A stretch of 64,000 nucleotides of DNA, taken from contig NZ_LAVL01000019.1 of assembly GCF_001083785.1 (NCBI RefSeq), positions 1 through 64,000 of the forward strand, in the 5' to 3' direction. Shown here piece after piece: positions 16,212 to 23,819 of the stretch. How positions within the stretch are numbered: the first letter of the stretch is position 1; every line of letters begins with the position of its first letter. The translations under genes and the position numbers were made by a program. Below the pieces are notes generated by a model. That model did no database searches. It was given only the letters and a program-made list of their open reading frames with translations, and was not told where the DNA came from. Source of the DNA: Nonomuraea sp. SBT364. Lineage in GTDB: Bacteria; Actinomycetota; Actinomycetes; Streptosporangiales; Streptosporangiaceae.

Positions 16212-16255
16212 GCGTCGTCAGCCGACGACAGGCTCGGGGCAGCGCGTCGAGGAGG

Positions 16256-16936
16256 TCAGGCTTCGAGGGGCTCCTGCCGCAGAACCATGAGCGAGCCTTC
16301 CAGGGCCGCGACCATGGCGAAGGGGAACCGGTCGACCTCGAGGCAGAGCGCGACGTCATCCGGATGGGACCCTTGACGCAGTCCCGCCGCCAGGTCGGAG
16401 GCGGCGCGCGAGTCGGCGGCGCGGCGGCCGAACTCGGCGACGTCCGCCCCCGGCTCGATGACCCTCCGGGCGATGTACTGAGCGCACGCCAGATCTTCCT
16501 CGGCCTGCCCGTCGTCGCCGGTGACCACGAAGGTGACGCTGTCCGCCTTGCGCGTCCGCAGGAGGCGAGCCGTCGCCTCCGCCACCACGAAGCCGGCGCA
16601 CAGCACCAGCGGCGCGTCCTTGACGGCGAGGGCGCCGACCGTCCCCGCCGTGGTCTTCTGCACGACGGTCCGTCCGCTGAGGTCGATGGAGCGCAGCAGG
16701 CCCGGCGAGTTGACGGCGTCGAACCCGGGCGCGGGCGGACCGTCCTTGAGCGTCACCCAGTCCGGATGGCGTGCCTTGAGCGCCAGGGCCTCGTCCAGCG
16801 ACGCGGCGAGAACGATCTTCTCCGCCCCCTGGCCGAAGGCCCACGCGGCCACGGTGAAAGCACGCATGACGTCGACGACGACCGCCACGGACGGGGTTCC
16901 GGTCAGATCGGCGATACCGAGAAAACGAGCGTCCAT
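16256..16936 (-). CDS. 2-phosphosulfolactate phosphatase family protein (ComB-like)
   Basis: A 226-aa protein matching the ComB family: [26 protein letters not shown] near the start, NSPGLL in the middle and TTAGTVGAL, all family landmarks. In methanogens ComB dephosphorylates 2-phosphosulfolactate in coenzyme M synthesis. Actinobacterial members lack that pathway and their substrate is unknown, so the name denotes family only. Start ATG 16936. It is alone on its strand, 51 bases upstream of the next start region, with the terminator hairpin at 16163-16211 downstream. Confidence 0.85.
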   Translation of the reverse strand: MDARFLGIADLTGTPSVAVVVDVMRAFTVAAWAFGQGAEKIVLAASLDEALALKARHPDWVTLKDGPPAPGFDAVNSPGLLRSIDLSGRTVVQKTTAGTVGALAVKDAPLVLCAGFVVAEATARLLRTRKADSVTFVVTGDDGQAEEDLACAQYIARRVIEPGADVAEFGRRAADSRAASDLAAGLRQGSHPDDVALCLEVDRFPFAMVAALEGSLMVLRQEPLEA

Positions 16937-16987
16937 TCGGTCATGATCGCATATGACGGACCTGGTGAGATCCTCCCGGGCGGCGCA

Positions 16988-17560
16988 TCAGGCCCAGCGC
17001 CCGGTGAACAACTCCTCACCCGGCGGGTCGCCGGGGAGCCGGCCCGGGGCGCCGGACCGCAGCCCGTCGAGCGTGATCGCGACCAGGCGCGCGCGTGCCC
17101 GCACGGCCACGGGGAGCAGGTCGTCCCTGCCCTGTTTGCGGAGCTGATCCACCAGCGGGGAACGGCCGAGCTGCTCGATCAGCAGCGAGATGTCGACGGC
17201 GGTGACGTCGGGACGCAGCACGCCGGCGTCGTGCGCGCGCCGCACCAGGGCGTCGAGCAGGTCGTCACCGCGGCGGGACTCCACGCACGCGCCGACGAAC
17301 CCGGCCAGCCCCGCCCACGGGTCGGGGTCGGCCAGGCCCTGCTCGGCCGCCTCGTTCCAGTGTTCCAGGGACAGGACGAGGAGCCGCTGGAACAGCTCTT
17401 CCTTGGTCCGGTAGCGCCGGTAGAGGCTGCCGATGCCGACCCCCGCCCTGGCGGCGATGGCGGCGACGGAGGCATGCGCCCCGTCCTCGGCGAGGACGGC
17501 CCGGGCGGCTTCGAGGAGCGCGCGGTCGTTGCGTTCCGCGCGGCCGGTGCGTGTGGTCAT
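16988..17560 (-). CDS. TetR-family transcriptional regulator
   Basis: A 190-aa TetR: the N-terminal helix begins TGRAERNDRALLEAARAVLAEDG and the HTH is IAARAGVGIGSLYRRYRTKEELFQRL. The C-terminus fits the SbtR-like type of TetR C-domain (AGVLRPDVTAVDISLLI). ATG 17560 is chosen because it gives the standard TetR N-terminus. Two matched palindromes at 17580-17637 lie between this gene and the divergent NTF2-like gene, indicating repression of both. Confidence 0.9.
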   Translation of the reverse strand: MTTRTGRAERNDRALLEAARAVLAEDGAHASVAAIAARAGVGIGSLYRRYRTKEELFQRLLVLSLEHWNEAAEQGLADPDPWAGLAGFVGACVESRRGDDLLDALVRRAHDAGVLRPDVTAVDISLLIEQLGRSPLVDQLRKQGRDDLLPVAVRARARLVAITLDGLRSGAPGRLPGDPPGEELFTGRWA

Positions 17561-17579
17561 CACCGCGCATCCTAGCAAG

Positions 17580-17637
17580 TTGCGGAGTGTTTCACTCCGG
17601 TGTAGCGTCCACCATACCGGAGCGAATCGCTCCGCAA
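17580..17637. promoter_or_regulatory. Two inverted TetR operators
   Basis: Site A (17580-17602) and the reverse complement of site B (17615-17637) share TTGCGGAG-Y-G-N-TTC-R-CTCCGGT, differing at only four of 23 positions. Each is itself a dyad of CGGAG/CTCCG type. Site B ends 13 bases before the NTF2-like start and overlaps its upstream leader. Confidence 0.83.
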
Positions 17638-17650
17638 TGAAGGAGGACAC

Positions 17651-18016
17651 ATGGACGCGAACACCGAGACGGCGGCGATCGAGCAGGTCGTGCGTGACGC
17701 CGAGAAGCTGCAGAACGACGTGGACGGGTTCACCGGCCTGCTGACCGGGGACGTGTCACTCGTCAACTTCACCGGCATCCGGCTGCAGGGCCGCGACCAG
17801 GTGGGCGAAGTCATGGCCAAGGCGCTGGAGACCCCGCTGAAGGACGTCCTCACCAGGAACGAGCTGCTGGGCGTCACGTTCCCGCGGGAAGACGTGGCCG
17901 TCGCCAGCCTGGTCAAGCACGTCAACGACGGCCGGCGCGGGGCACTGACGTTCGTGCTCGTCAAGGACGACGGCAGGTGGCTGATCGCCCTGGCCCAGAC
18001 GACGCCGATCAGCTAG
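17651..18016 (+). CDS. SgcJ/EcaC-like NTF2-fold protein
   Basis: A 121-aa NTF2-like cone-fold protein: an N-terminal helix (TAAIEQVVRDAEKLQND), FTGLLTGDVSLVNFTGIRLQGRDQV, and a closing strand GRWLIALAQTTPI typical of the SgcJ/EcaC group. ATG 17651 is preceded by GGAGG. Such proteins bind small hydrophobic ligands or act as isomerases; no catalytic set can be named here. It is controlled by the divergent TetR through the paired sites just upstream. Confidence 0.83.
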   Translation: MDANTETAAIEQVVRDAEKLQNDVDGFTGLLTGDVSLVNFTGIRLQGRDQVGEVMAKALETPLKDVLTRNELLGVTFPREDVAVASLVKHVNDGRRGALTFVLVKDDGRWLIALAQTTPIS

Positions 18017-18036
18017 CCCGCTGGACGGCGGCCGGG

Positions 18037-18966
18037 TCAGCGGTTGCGCAGCTCGGCCGCCACCGCGCGTTCCCGCAGCCGATCCGCCTCCGCCCGGGCC
18101 GCCTCCAGCTGGGCCCGCACGTCCTCCAGCCGCGCCCGCTCCAGGCGCAGGTCGAGCAGCACCTGGTCGCGCTCGCGCCCGGCCGCCGCCGTCTCCTCCC
18201 GGGCGCGCGCACTCTCCCGCCGCGCCCGCTCGGCGTCCTCCGCGGCCTGTACGGCCTGCGCGCGGGCCTCATCGGTACGCGCCTGAGCCGCCTCCACCCG
18301 CTCGGCCAGCTCCTGGACGGCCTGATCCCTGGCCCGCTCGGTCAGCTCGACGCGTCGTGCCGCCTCTTCGGCCCGCCGCTCGGCCAGCTCCGCGCGCCGC
18401 CCGGCCTCCTCGGCGGCCTGCAACGCCTGCCGCTCGGTGCTGGACGCCTCGCGCAGCGCGGCCAGCGCCTGCTCCCGGGCCCGTTCGGCGTCGGCCAGCG
18501 CGGTGTCGCGCTCCGCCTCGGCATCCTCCAGGCGCACCCGCATGTCGGCCGTCTGCCGCCGGGCGTGCTCGGTCGCCTCGCGCGCCAGGCGTACCTGCTC
18601 GAAGGCCTGTTCACGCTCGGTGCGCGCGATCGCCACCCGCGTGTAGGCCTCCGCCTGCACGGCGCTCAGCCGCGCCTCCACCCCCGCCGGGCTCAGCTCC
18701 TCGGCCAGTGCCCGCGCCAGCGGCTCGATGGCCGCCGCGAGCCCGTACTCCATCCGATCGTAGAGCTGCTCGGCCCGGGCCAGCGCCCCCTCCAGGCCGG
18801 GCGTCGCCCGCCGCAATTCCCGCTCGCGCTTGGCTCTGGCCTGGCAGTCGCCGTCGGGGCAGTACTCCTTGGGCCGGCCTCTCCCCCGCCGCTGCTCGAT
18901 CGCCGCCCCGCACTGCTTGCAGGGGGTCACGGTGACGGCTTCGCCGGGGGTGTCGGGGAGGAGCAC
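18037..18966 (-). CDS. Long coiled-coil protein with an N-terminal Cys4 knuckle
   Basis: A 309-aa protein. The N-terminus carries C16-x2-C19 and C36-x4-C41 flanking a basic RGRGRP segment, a likely zinc knuckle. From about residue 65 to the end it is an almost unbroken Ala/Glu/Arg heptad coiled coil, resembling KfrA-like DNA-associated proteins in layout only. The start GTG 18966 has no clear ribosome-binding site; an in-frame GTG just before TPCKQCG is an alternative. An AT-rich stretch (18967-19020), unusual in this genome, lies upstream and probably holds its promoter. Function unknown; DNA or nucleoid binding is a guess. Confidence 0.7.
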   Translation of the reverse strand: MLLPDTPGEAVTVTPCKQCGAAIEQRRGRGRPKEYCPDGDCQARAKRERELRRATPGLEGALARAEQLYDRMEYGLAAAIEPLARALAEELSPAGVEARLSAVQAEAYTRVAIARTEREQAFEQVRLAREATEHARRQTADMRVRLEDAEAERDTALADAERAREQALAALREASSTERQALQAAEEAGRRAELAERRAEEAARRVELTERARDQAVQELAERVEAAQARTDEARAQAVQAAEDAERARRESARAREETAAAGRERDQVLLDLRLERARLEDVRAQLEAARAEADRLRERAVAAELRNR

Positions 18967-19022
18967 GAAGGCACTTTAACAATTTTCTGTTTTCTGGAAA
19001 TAAAATTACGGAAAACTGCGGC

Positions 19023-19053
19023 TTGACCCTCACGCGACGTGAGTCCGTACGGT
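19023..19053 (+). promoter_or_regulatory. MerR/TipA-type promoter with 19-bp spacer
   Basis: TTGACC (19023-19028) and TACGGT (19048-19053) are separated by exactly 19 bases. The spacer holds the perfect dyad CTCACG-CGA-CGTGAG (19029-19043). The over-long spacer with a central dyad is the hallmark of MerR-family activation. The -10 box ends seven bases before the TipAS ATG, so the mRNA is probably leaderless. Confidence 0.85.
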
Positions 19054-19060
19054 CGGGAGC

Positions 19061-19522
19061 ATGAGAGACAAGAAGATCGGCTCCCCGCTCACCGCCGAGG
19101 AGAAGCGCGAGGTCTGGGGCGAGTGGGCCGACCACGAAGAGGAGTACCTGGACGAGGTGGCCCAGCGGTGGGGCGACTCGGAGGCGTACGCGCAGTCGGC
19201 GAAGCGGGTCGCCGCCTACGGCAAGGAGCACTGGGAGCGGATCAACCGTGACAACGCGGCGATCGAGGCGCGGATCCGCGAGCTGATGGACACCGGCACC
19301 GACCCGTCGGGCGAGGCCGCGATGGACGTGGCCGAGGCGCAGCGGCAGCACATCTCCCGCTGGTTCTACGACACCACGCACGACTTCCACGTGCTGAAGA
19401 GTCAGCTGTACGTGGACGATCCCCGGTTCCGCGCGGGCATCGAGGCCGGCACCCGGCCGGGCGCGGCGGAGTGGCTGCGGCAGGCGATCACGGCCAACGC
19501 CGCGCGTGCCGCGAAGGGATAG
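19061..19522 (+). CDS. Stand-alone TipAS antibiotic-recognition domain protein
   Basis: A 153-aa protein consisting of a TipAS domain: EEYLDEVAQRWGDSEAYAQSAKRVAAYGKEHWERI, an RELMDTGTDPSGEAAMD helix, RQHISRWFYDTTHDFHV, and YVDDPRFRAGIEAGTRPGAAEWLRQAI. In TipA this domain binds thiopeptides and other ligands and is fused to a MerR DNA-binding half; that half is absent here. The upstream 19-bp-spacer promoter is what a MerR/TipA regulator encoded elsewhere would activate. It may act as a drug-sequestering protein, as the short TipAS product does. No MerR partner is adjacent. Confidence 0.88.
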   Translation: MRDKKIGSPLTAEEKREVWGEWADHEEEYLDEVAQRWGDSEAYAQSAKRVAAYGKEHWERINRDNAAIEARIRELMDTGTDPSGEAAMDVAEAQRQHISRWFYDTTHDFHVLKSQLYVDDPRFRAGIEAGTRPGAAEWLRQAITANAARAAKG

Positions 19523-19525
19523 CCC

Positions 19526-20095
19526 TCAGGGGCGGCGCCAGCCTCGGCCGATCATCCGGATCAGCGCCGGGTCCACGACCAGATGACGGAAGGGCCGGAT
19601 CGCGGCCATGTACGCCCTGCCGAACAGTCCGTTCGGCTTGACCAGCACGGCCATCTGCCCTCGGTGACCGCCCGATCCGTCCGGGACCCAGCCGATGTGC
19701 ATGACCGTGTGCACCGTCCGGTTGGCCATCTCGGCCGCCCACTCGGTGCCGGTCAGGTAGACCGACGTGAGAGGCACCGCGCGCGGGTCCGGGCCGCGCG
19801 GGCCGTCACGCAGGTCGGCGGGCAGCCGGTGGCGCAGCGACTCCACCCGCGCGCCGACACGGGAGTCGGGCCCGTCCCAGCCGAACAGCTCGCCGAGCTT
19901 CCAGCGCAGGGCGAACAGCCCGCGGCTGAGCCCGGAGAAGCGGCCTTCGCCGCCGGCCATCTGGGCGACCAGCCGTGCGAGGTCGCCGGGGCCGCCGGGC
20001 GTCGGCAGCGCCCACACGTCCTCCAGCCGGAAGTCGTGGGCCACGGTGTGGATACGCCACGGGACCGAGGTGTGCGCGGTGTCGGGAAGTCTCAT
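19526..20095 (-). CDS. DUF2867 family protein
   Basis: A 189-aa protein with the DUF2867 pattern: HTSVPWRIHTVAHDFRLEDVWALP at the start, GWDGPDS in the middle, TVHTVMHIGWV and a C-terminal MAAIRPFRHLVVDPALIRMIGR block. The fold probably binds a small hydrophobic ligand; no activity is established. The ATG at 20095 overlaps the stop of the FAH-MBL gene (ATGA), so the two are translationally coupled and share the TetR-controlled promoter. Confidence 0.83.
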   Translation of the reverse strand: MRLPDTAHTSVPWRIHTVAHDFRLEDVWALPTPGGPGDLARLVAQMAGGEGRFSGLSRGLFALRWKLGELFGWDGPDSRVGARVESLRHRLPADLRDGPRGPDPRAVPLTSVYLTGTEWAAEMANRTVHTVMHIGWVPDGSGGHRGQMAVLVKPNGLFGRAYMAAIRPFRHLVVDPALIRMIGRGWRRP

Positions 20096-22017
20096 GAGCG
20101 GGCGGCCTCCCATTCGGCCATCAGGGCGAACAGCGCGAACCTGTCGAGTCCGGGCTGCCCGGGGTGGATCTCGCGGTAGCGCTGATAGACGTTGACCACG
20201 ACCCGTTCGGCGTCCAGCCACCCGGCGTACTGCGCCAGGTCGATCCCGGACACCGCCTCCCGCAGGTCCAGGCCCTTGGCGTGGGCGGTGTCGGCCTGCT
20301 CCACGACGTGGGAGAGGTAGTCCCGTACGGCGCGGATGCCCGCGGCGTCGGTCACCGGGCCGTGGCCCGGCACGACCGTCGGCGCGTCCAGGGCGATCAT
20401 CGTGTCGCAGGCGGCGATCCAGTTGGCGATGGGCCCGCTCCACACGATCGGTGTGCAGCCGGTGAACAGCAGGTCGCCGGCGAACAGCACGCCCGCGTCG
20501 GGAACGTGCACCACGGTGTCGGCCTCGGTGTGCGCGGGGCCGAGGTTGAGCAGGCGCACCTCGCGGCCGCCCACCTCGACGCTCAGCCGCCGGTCGAAGG
20601 TCTGATCGGGGGCGCGCAGGCGGATGCCGCCGAAGTCGTAGCCGCCGAAGCGCTCGCGCAGGTATCGCGTGAGCGTCGGCCCGAGGTCCATCACCTGCAG
20701 GGCGGCCGTCAGCTCCGGCGCCATCTCGGTGCGCATCTCGTGCGCGGTGCCCTCGGCGGCGATGACACGCACCGTGCCGGCCAGCAGTTGCCCGCCGTGC
20801 GTGTGGTCGCCGTTGGCGTGGGTGAGCACGGCGTGGCTCAGCGGATGCCGGTCGGTGACCGGCCGCATGCCGTCCAGCATCCCGGCGGTGAGCCGCAGGT
20901 CGTACAGCGTGTCGACCAGCAGCGACGCGCCGTCGCCGGCGACCAGCCCGGCGTTGCTGCGGCCGAAGCCGCCGTCGGGCAGGAGCCACGCCCAGACGCC
21001 GTCGCCGATCCGGTGCAGCCCCTCGGTGTACGGCACGGCGGAGCGGGCCGGGTTGACGCGCGGCGGGCGCGGGGTGGCGGCGGGGTCGGGCCTGAGCGCC
21101 AGCGGGTGCGGAGCGGTGCCGGCCCGCACGGTCTGGCGCACCTCCCCCAGCCCTTCGGCCTGCAGCCGCACCACGTCGCCGTCCTTGAGCCAGCCGCGGA
21201 ACGCGCCGAGGTCGCCGAGGTCGAGGTGCTCGATCAGGCAGCAGCCGGGCACGGTGCCGGAGCCGAAGACGTCCCCGGGCAGCAGGTCCACGCCGCGGGA
21301 GGCGTACGAGACGACCTCGCCGAAGGACCAGTCCATGGTGTCCGTCCGGCCTTCACCGATGACCTCGCCGTTGACCTCCGCGCGGACGCGGAGCGCGAGC
21401 TTGCCGTCCGGGCCGAAGGGCAGCTCGTCGGGGGTGACCAGCCACGGCCCGAGCGTGGTCGCGCCGTCCTTGCCCTTGGCCTGGCCGATCTTGAGCTGGC
21501 TCTCCAGGCCCTGCAGGTCGCGGGCGCTCCAGTCGCACATCAGGGTGTAGCCGGCGATGTGGTCCGCGGCCCGTTCGGGGGTCAGGTCGCGGCCCGCGGT
21601 GCCGATCACCGCGGCGATCTCCAGCTCGAAGTCGAACCAGGCGCTGCCGGGCGAGACCGGCACGTCGTCGTGAGGGCCGATGACGGTGGCGGGTGCGGCG
21701 AAGTAGAAGGCCGGGATCTGGTACCAGGTCGGCTCCAGCTCGCCCGTGCCGCCCATGGCTCTGAGGCAGCCGCGCATGTGGTCGAGGAAGCACAGGCAGT
21801 CTCGGAAGGACGGGGGCCTGGGGATCGGCGCCTTGAGCGTGACGCCGGCCAGTGCCGTGACCTCGCCGGGCTCGGCCAGCGCCCGCTCCCCCGCCTGCCG
21901 CAGCCCGGGGCCGAGCAGTCCGGCCAGGGTGATGCCGGGCGGGAAGGCGTGGATGAGGTCACCGTCGAGGACACCGGCGCGATCGCCGTCAGCGGCGGCA
22001 TAGGACACGAAACGCAC
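20092..22017 (-). CDS. Fusion of fumarylacetoacetate-hydrolase-like and metallo-beta-lactamase-like domains
   Basis: A 641-aa fusion. Residues about 1-305 are an FAH-type fold with metal ligands E131 and E133 in FDFELEIAAVIG and the downstream DWSARDLQ motif, typical of C-C bond hydrolases/decarboxylases of aromatic or sugar-acid catabolism. After a Pro-rich linker, residues about 335-580 are an MBL fold: HANGDHTHGG, LGPAHTEADTVVH, GDLLFTG and PGHGPV. The HxHxDH signature reads HANGDH, with Asn replacing the second His. GTG 22017 has AGGAGG five bases upstream. It is first in an operon with DUF2867, divergent from TetR. Pathway unknown; a sequential two-step hydrolysis is plausible. Confidence 0.85.
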   Translation of the reverse strand: MRFVSYAAADGDRAGVLDGDLIHAFPPGITLAGLLGPGLRQAGERALAEPGEVTALAGVTLKAPIPRPPSFRDCLCFLDHMRGCLRAMGGTGELEPTWYQIPAFYFAAPATVIGPHDDVPVSPGSAWFDFELEIAAVIGTAGRDLTPERAADHIAGYTLMCDWSARDLQGLESQLKIGQAKGKDGATTLGPWLVTPDELPFGPDGKLALRVRAEVNGEVIGEGRTDTMDWSFGEVVSYASRGVDLLPGDVFGSGTVPGCCLIEHLDLGDLGAFRGWLKDGDVVRLQAEGLGEVRQTVRAGTAPHPLALRPDPAATPRPPRVNPARSAVPYTEGLHRIGDGVWAWLLPDGGFGRSNAGLVAGDGASLLVDTLYDLRLTAGMLDGMRPVTDRHPLSHAVLTHANGDHTHGGQLLAGTVRVIAAEGTAHEMRTEMAPELTAALQVMDLGPTLTRYLRERFGGYDFGGIRLRAPDQTFDRRLSVEVGGREVRLLNLGPAHTEADTVVHVPDAGVLFAGDLLFTGCTPIVWSGPIANWIAACDTMIALDAPTVVPGHGPVTDAAGIRAVRDYLSHVVEQADTAHAKGLDLREAVSGIDLAQYAGWLDAERVVVNVYQRYREIHPGQPGLDRFALFALMAEWEAARS

Positions 22018-22029
22018 ATCGTCCTCCTG

Positions 22030-22062
22030 TGTTAGCTAACATAGAATACGATTGCTAGCACA
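22030..22062. promoter_or_regulatory. Two TetR operators between FAH-MBL and tetR
   Basis: TGTTAGCTAACA (22030-22041) is a perfect palindrome. TTGCTAGCACA (22052-22062) carries a related TGCTAGCA core. The centres are 21 bp apart, two helical turns on the same face. TAGAAT on the plus strand and TATTCT on the minus strand between them are plausible -10 boxes for the two divergent genes. Confidence 0.78.
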
Positions 22063-22074
22063 GAAGGAGGGTGT

Positions 22075-22668
22075 GTGACAACACGACGAGAGCAGACCAG
22101 TCACGAGAGCCGTGAGCTGATCCTCGCCGCGGCCGCGCGGTTGTTCGCCGAGAAGGGCTACCGGCAGACGACCTTCGTCGACGTGGCGGAGCGCTCCGGG
22201 ATCAGCAGGGGCTCGATCCCGTGGCACTTCGGCAGCAAGGAGGGCCTGCTGCTGGCCGTGCTCGAACGTTCGGTGGAGGCGATCCGCGCGGGTCTCTCCG
22301 ACGAGGCGCCGGACGTGGCGGCCGGGTTCGAGCAGCTGACGCGCGGCGTGGGGGCCCTGTTCGGCGCGCCGACCACCAAGCTGTTCGTCACGCTCCTGGT
22401 CGAGGCGCTGGAGCCGGACTCCCCCATCCGGGGCCGCTACGCCGAGATCCACGCCGTGCTGCGTGAGCACTGCAGGCGGTCCCTGGAACGGCTGCCGCTG
22501 CCGCCGGGACTGTCGGCCGAGGCGCTGGCCGTCATGATCATCGGCGCGGGCATCGGCATCCACCAGCAGTGGCTGCTGGCGCCGGACCGGGTCGACGCCG
22601 ACGCGGCGCTGGCCGCGCTGCGCACGCTGGTGGCCGGGCTGCTGCCACCCGGCGCCCCGGGGCGGTGA
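22075..22668 (+). CDS. TetR-family transcriptional regulator
   Basis: A 197-aa TetR. The N-terminal domain shows SRELILAAAARLFAEKGYRQTTFVDVAERSGISRGSIPWHFGSKEGLLLAVL, a very typical HTH. The C-terminal domain resembles the AcrR/TtgR-like set (VMIIGAGIGIHQQWLLAPDRVD). The GTG start at 22075 follows AGGAGG. It is divergent from the FAH-MBL/DUF2867 operon with two palindromes between, so it is the likely repressor of that operon and of itself. Confidence 0.92.
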   Translation: MTTRREQTSHESRELILAAAARLFAEKGYRQTTFVDVAERSGISRGSIPWHFGSKEGLLLAVLERSVEAIRAGLSDEAPDVAAGFEQLTRGVGALFGAPTTKLFVTLLVEALEPDSPIRGRYAEIHAVLREHCRRSLERLPLPPGLSAEALAVMIIGAGIGIHQQWLLAPDRVDADAALAALRTLVAGLLPPGAPGR

Positions 22669-22684
22669 TCGGCCACCTCGCGGA

Positions 22685-23698
22685 TCAGCCGCCGGTCGTG
22701 CTCTCGCGGACGATCAGCCGGTGGGGCACCACGATCTCGGCGGGGTTGGCGGCCCGGCCGTTGATCGACTCCATCAGCGTCTCCACGGCGGCGCGCGCGA
22801 TCTCGCCCTTGTCGGGGGCGACCGTGGTGAGGCTGGGCGTACTGTACTGGCCCTCCTCGATGTCGTCGAGGCCCACCACGGCGACGTCGCCGGGCACGCG
22901 CCGGCCCGCCCTGGTCAGGGCCCGCATGGCGCCGAGCGCCAGCAGGTCGTTGTAGCAGAACACGGCATCGGGCGGCTCCGGCAGCGCGAGCAGCCGCTCC
23001 ATCGCCTGCGCGCCGAGCCGCCGGTGGAAGTGCGGCGTGGCGACGATGAGCTCCTCGTCCACCGGCAGGCCCGCGTGGGCGTGCGCCTGGCGGTAGCCGA
23101 TGGTGCGCAGCTGGGCCGTCTCCCCCGTCGCGTACGGCTGGTCGCCGATCGCGGCCACCCGGCGCCGGCCCAGCCCCAGCAGGTGCGCGGTGGCCTCGCG
23201 GGCGGCGGCCACGTTGTCGATGGCCACGTGGTGGAAGCTGCCGTTGAAGATGTGCTCGCCGAGCAGCACGATCGGGATCCGGTTGGCGCGCCCGCGCAGT
23301 TCCTCGGCCGTGACGGCGAGCGGGCTGAGCAGCAGCCCGTCGAACAACGTGGCCCGTGAGTCCCGCCCGAGCAGCTCACGCTCCCGCTCGACGGCGCCGT
23401 CGGTCTGGTCGATCATGACCACGTAACCGTGCGCGCGGGCCGCCGTGATCACCTCGCGGGCGAGCTCGGCGAAGTACGGCACGTCCAGCTCCGGGACGAC
23501 CAGGGCGATCATCCCGGTACGGCCCTGTTTGAGGTTGCGGGCGATCAGGTTGGGACGGTAGTCGAGCTCGTCCAGCACGGCCTGCACCCGGGTGCGCAAC
23601 TCGTCGGAGACCGGCGCGTAACCGTTGACCACATTGGAGACGGTGCGGATCGATACGTTCGCCCGCTTGGCGACGTCACGCAAGGTAGGACCGGGCAT
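22685..23698 (-). CDS. LacI-family regulator of the sugar ABC operon
   Basis: A 337-aa LacI-type repressor. The HTH TLRDVAKRANVSIRTVSNVVNG is followed by the hinge region and a periplasmic-binding-like ligand domain (FDGLLLSP, AIDNVAAAREATAHLLGLGRRRVAAIG, DAVFCYNDLLALGAMRAL, VVGLDDIEEGQYSTPSLTTV). ATG 23698 is chosen so that the protein begins directly with the HTH; an upstream in-frame ATG is less likely. It is divergent from the transporter operon, with two operators between. The ligand is probably the transported oligosaccharide or its product. Confidence 0.92.
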   Translation of the reverse strand: MPGPTLRDVAKRANVSIRTVSNVVNGYAPVSDELRTRVQAVLDELDYRPNLIARNLKQGRTGMIALVVPELDVPYFAELAREVITAARAHGYVVMIDQTDGAVERERELLGRDSRATLFDGLLLSPLAVTAEELRGRANRIPIVLLGEHIFNGSFHHVAIDNVAAAREATAHLLGLGRRRVAAIGDQPYATGETAQLRTIGYRQAHAHAGLPVDEELIVATPHFHRRLGAQAMERLLALPEPPDAVFCYNDLLALGAMRALTRAGRRVPGDVAVVGLDDIEEGQYSTPSLTTVAPDKGEIARAAVETLMESINGRAANPAEIVVPHRLIVRESTTGG

Positions 23699-23750
23699 GC
23701 GTCTCTTGTACCTCCCGCCGTGGGGACTGGGAAGATCCCAAACCCGCTCT

Positions 23751-23793
23751 TGCATCGTTGCAGACAAGTATGCATGATGTCTGCATCGTTGCA
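23751..23793. promoter_or_regulatory. Two LacI-type operators
   Basis: TGCATCGTTGCA occurs identically at 23751-23762 and 23782-23793. It has the CG-centred dyad expected for LacI/GalR proteins (10 of 12 positions symmetric). The centres are 31 bp apart, three helical turns. The pair lies between divergent lacI and the transporter genes. Confidence 0.88.
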
Positions 23794-23819
23794 GAGCTGC
23801 CATGCCGAGGAGTCCCAAG

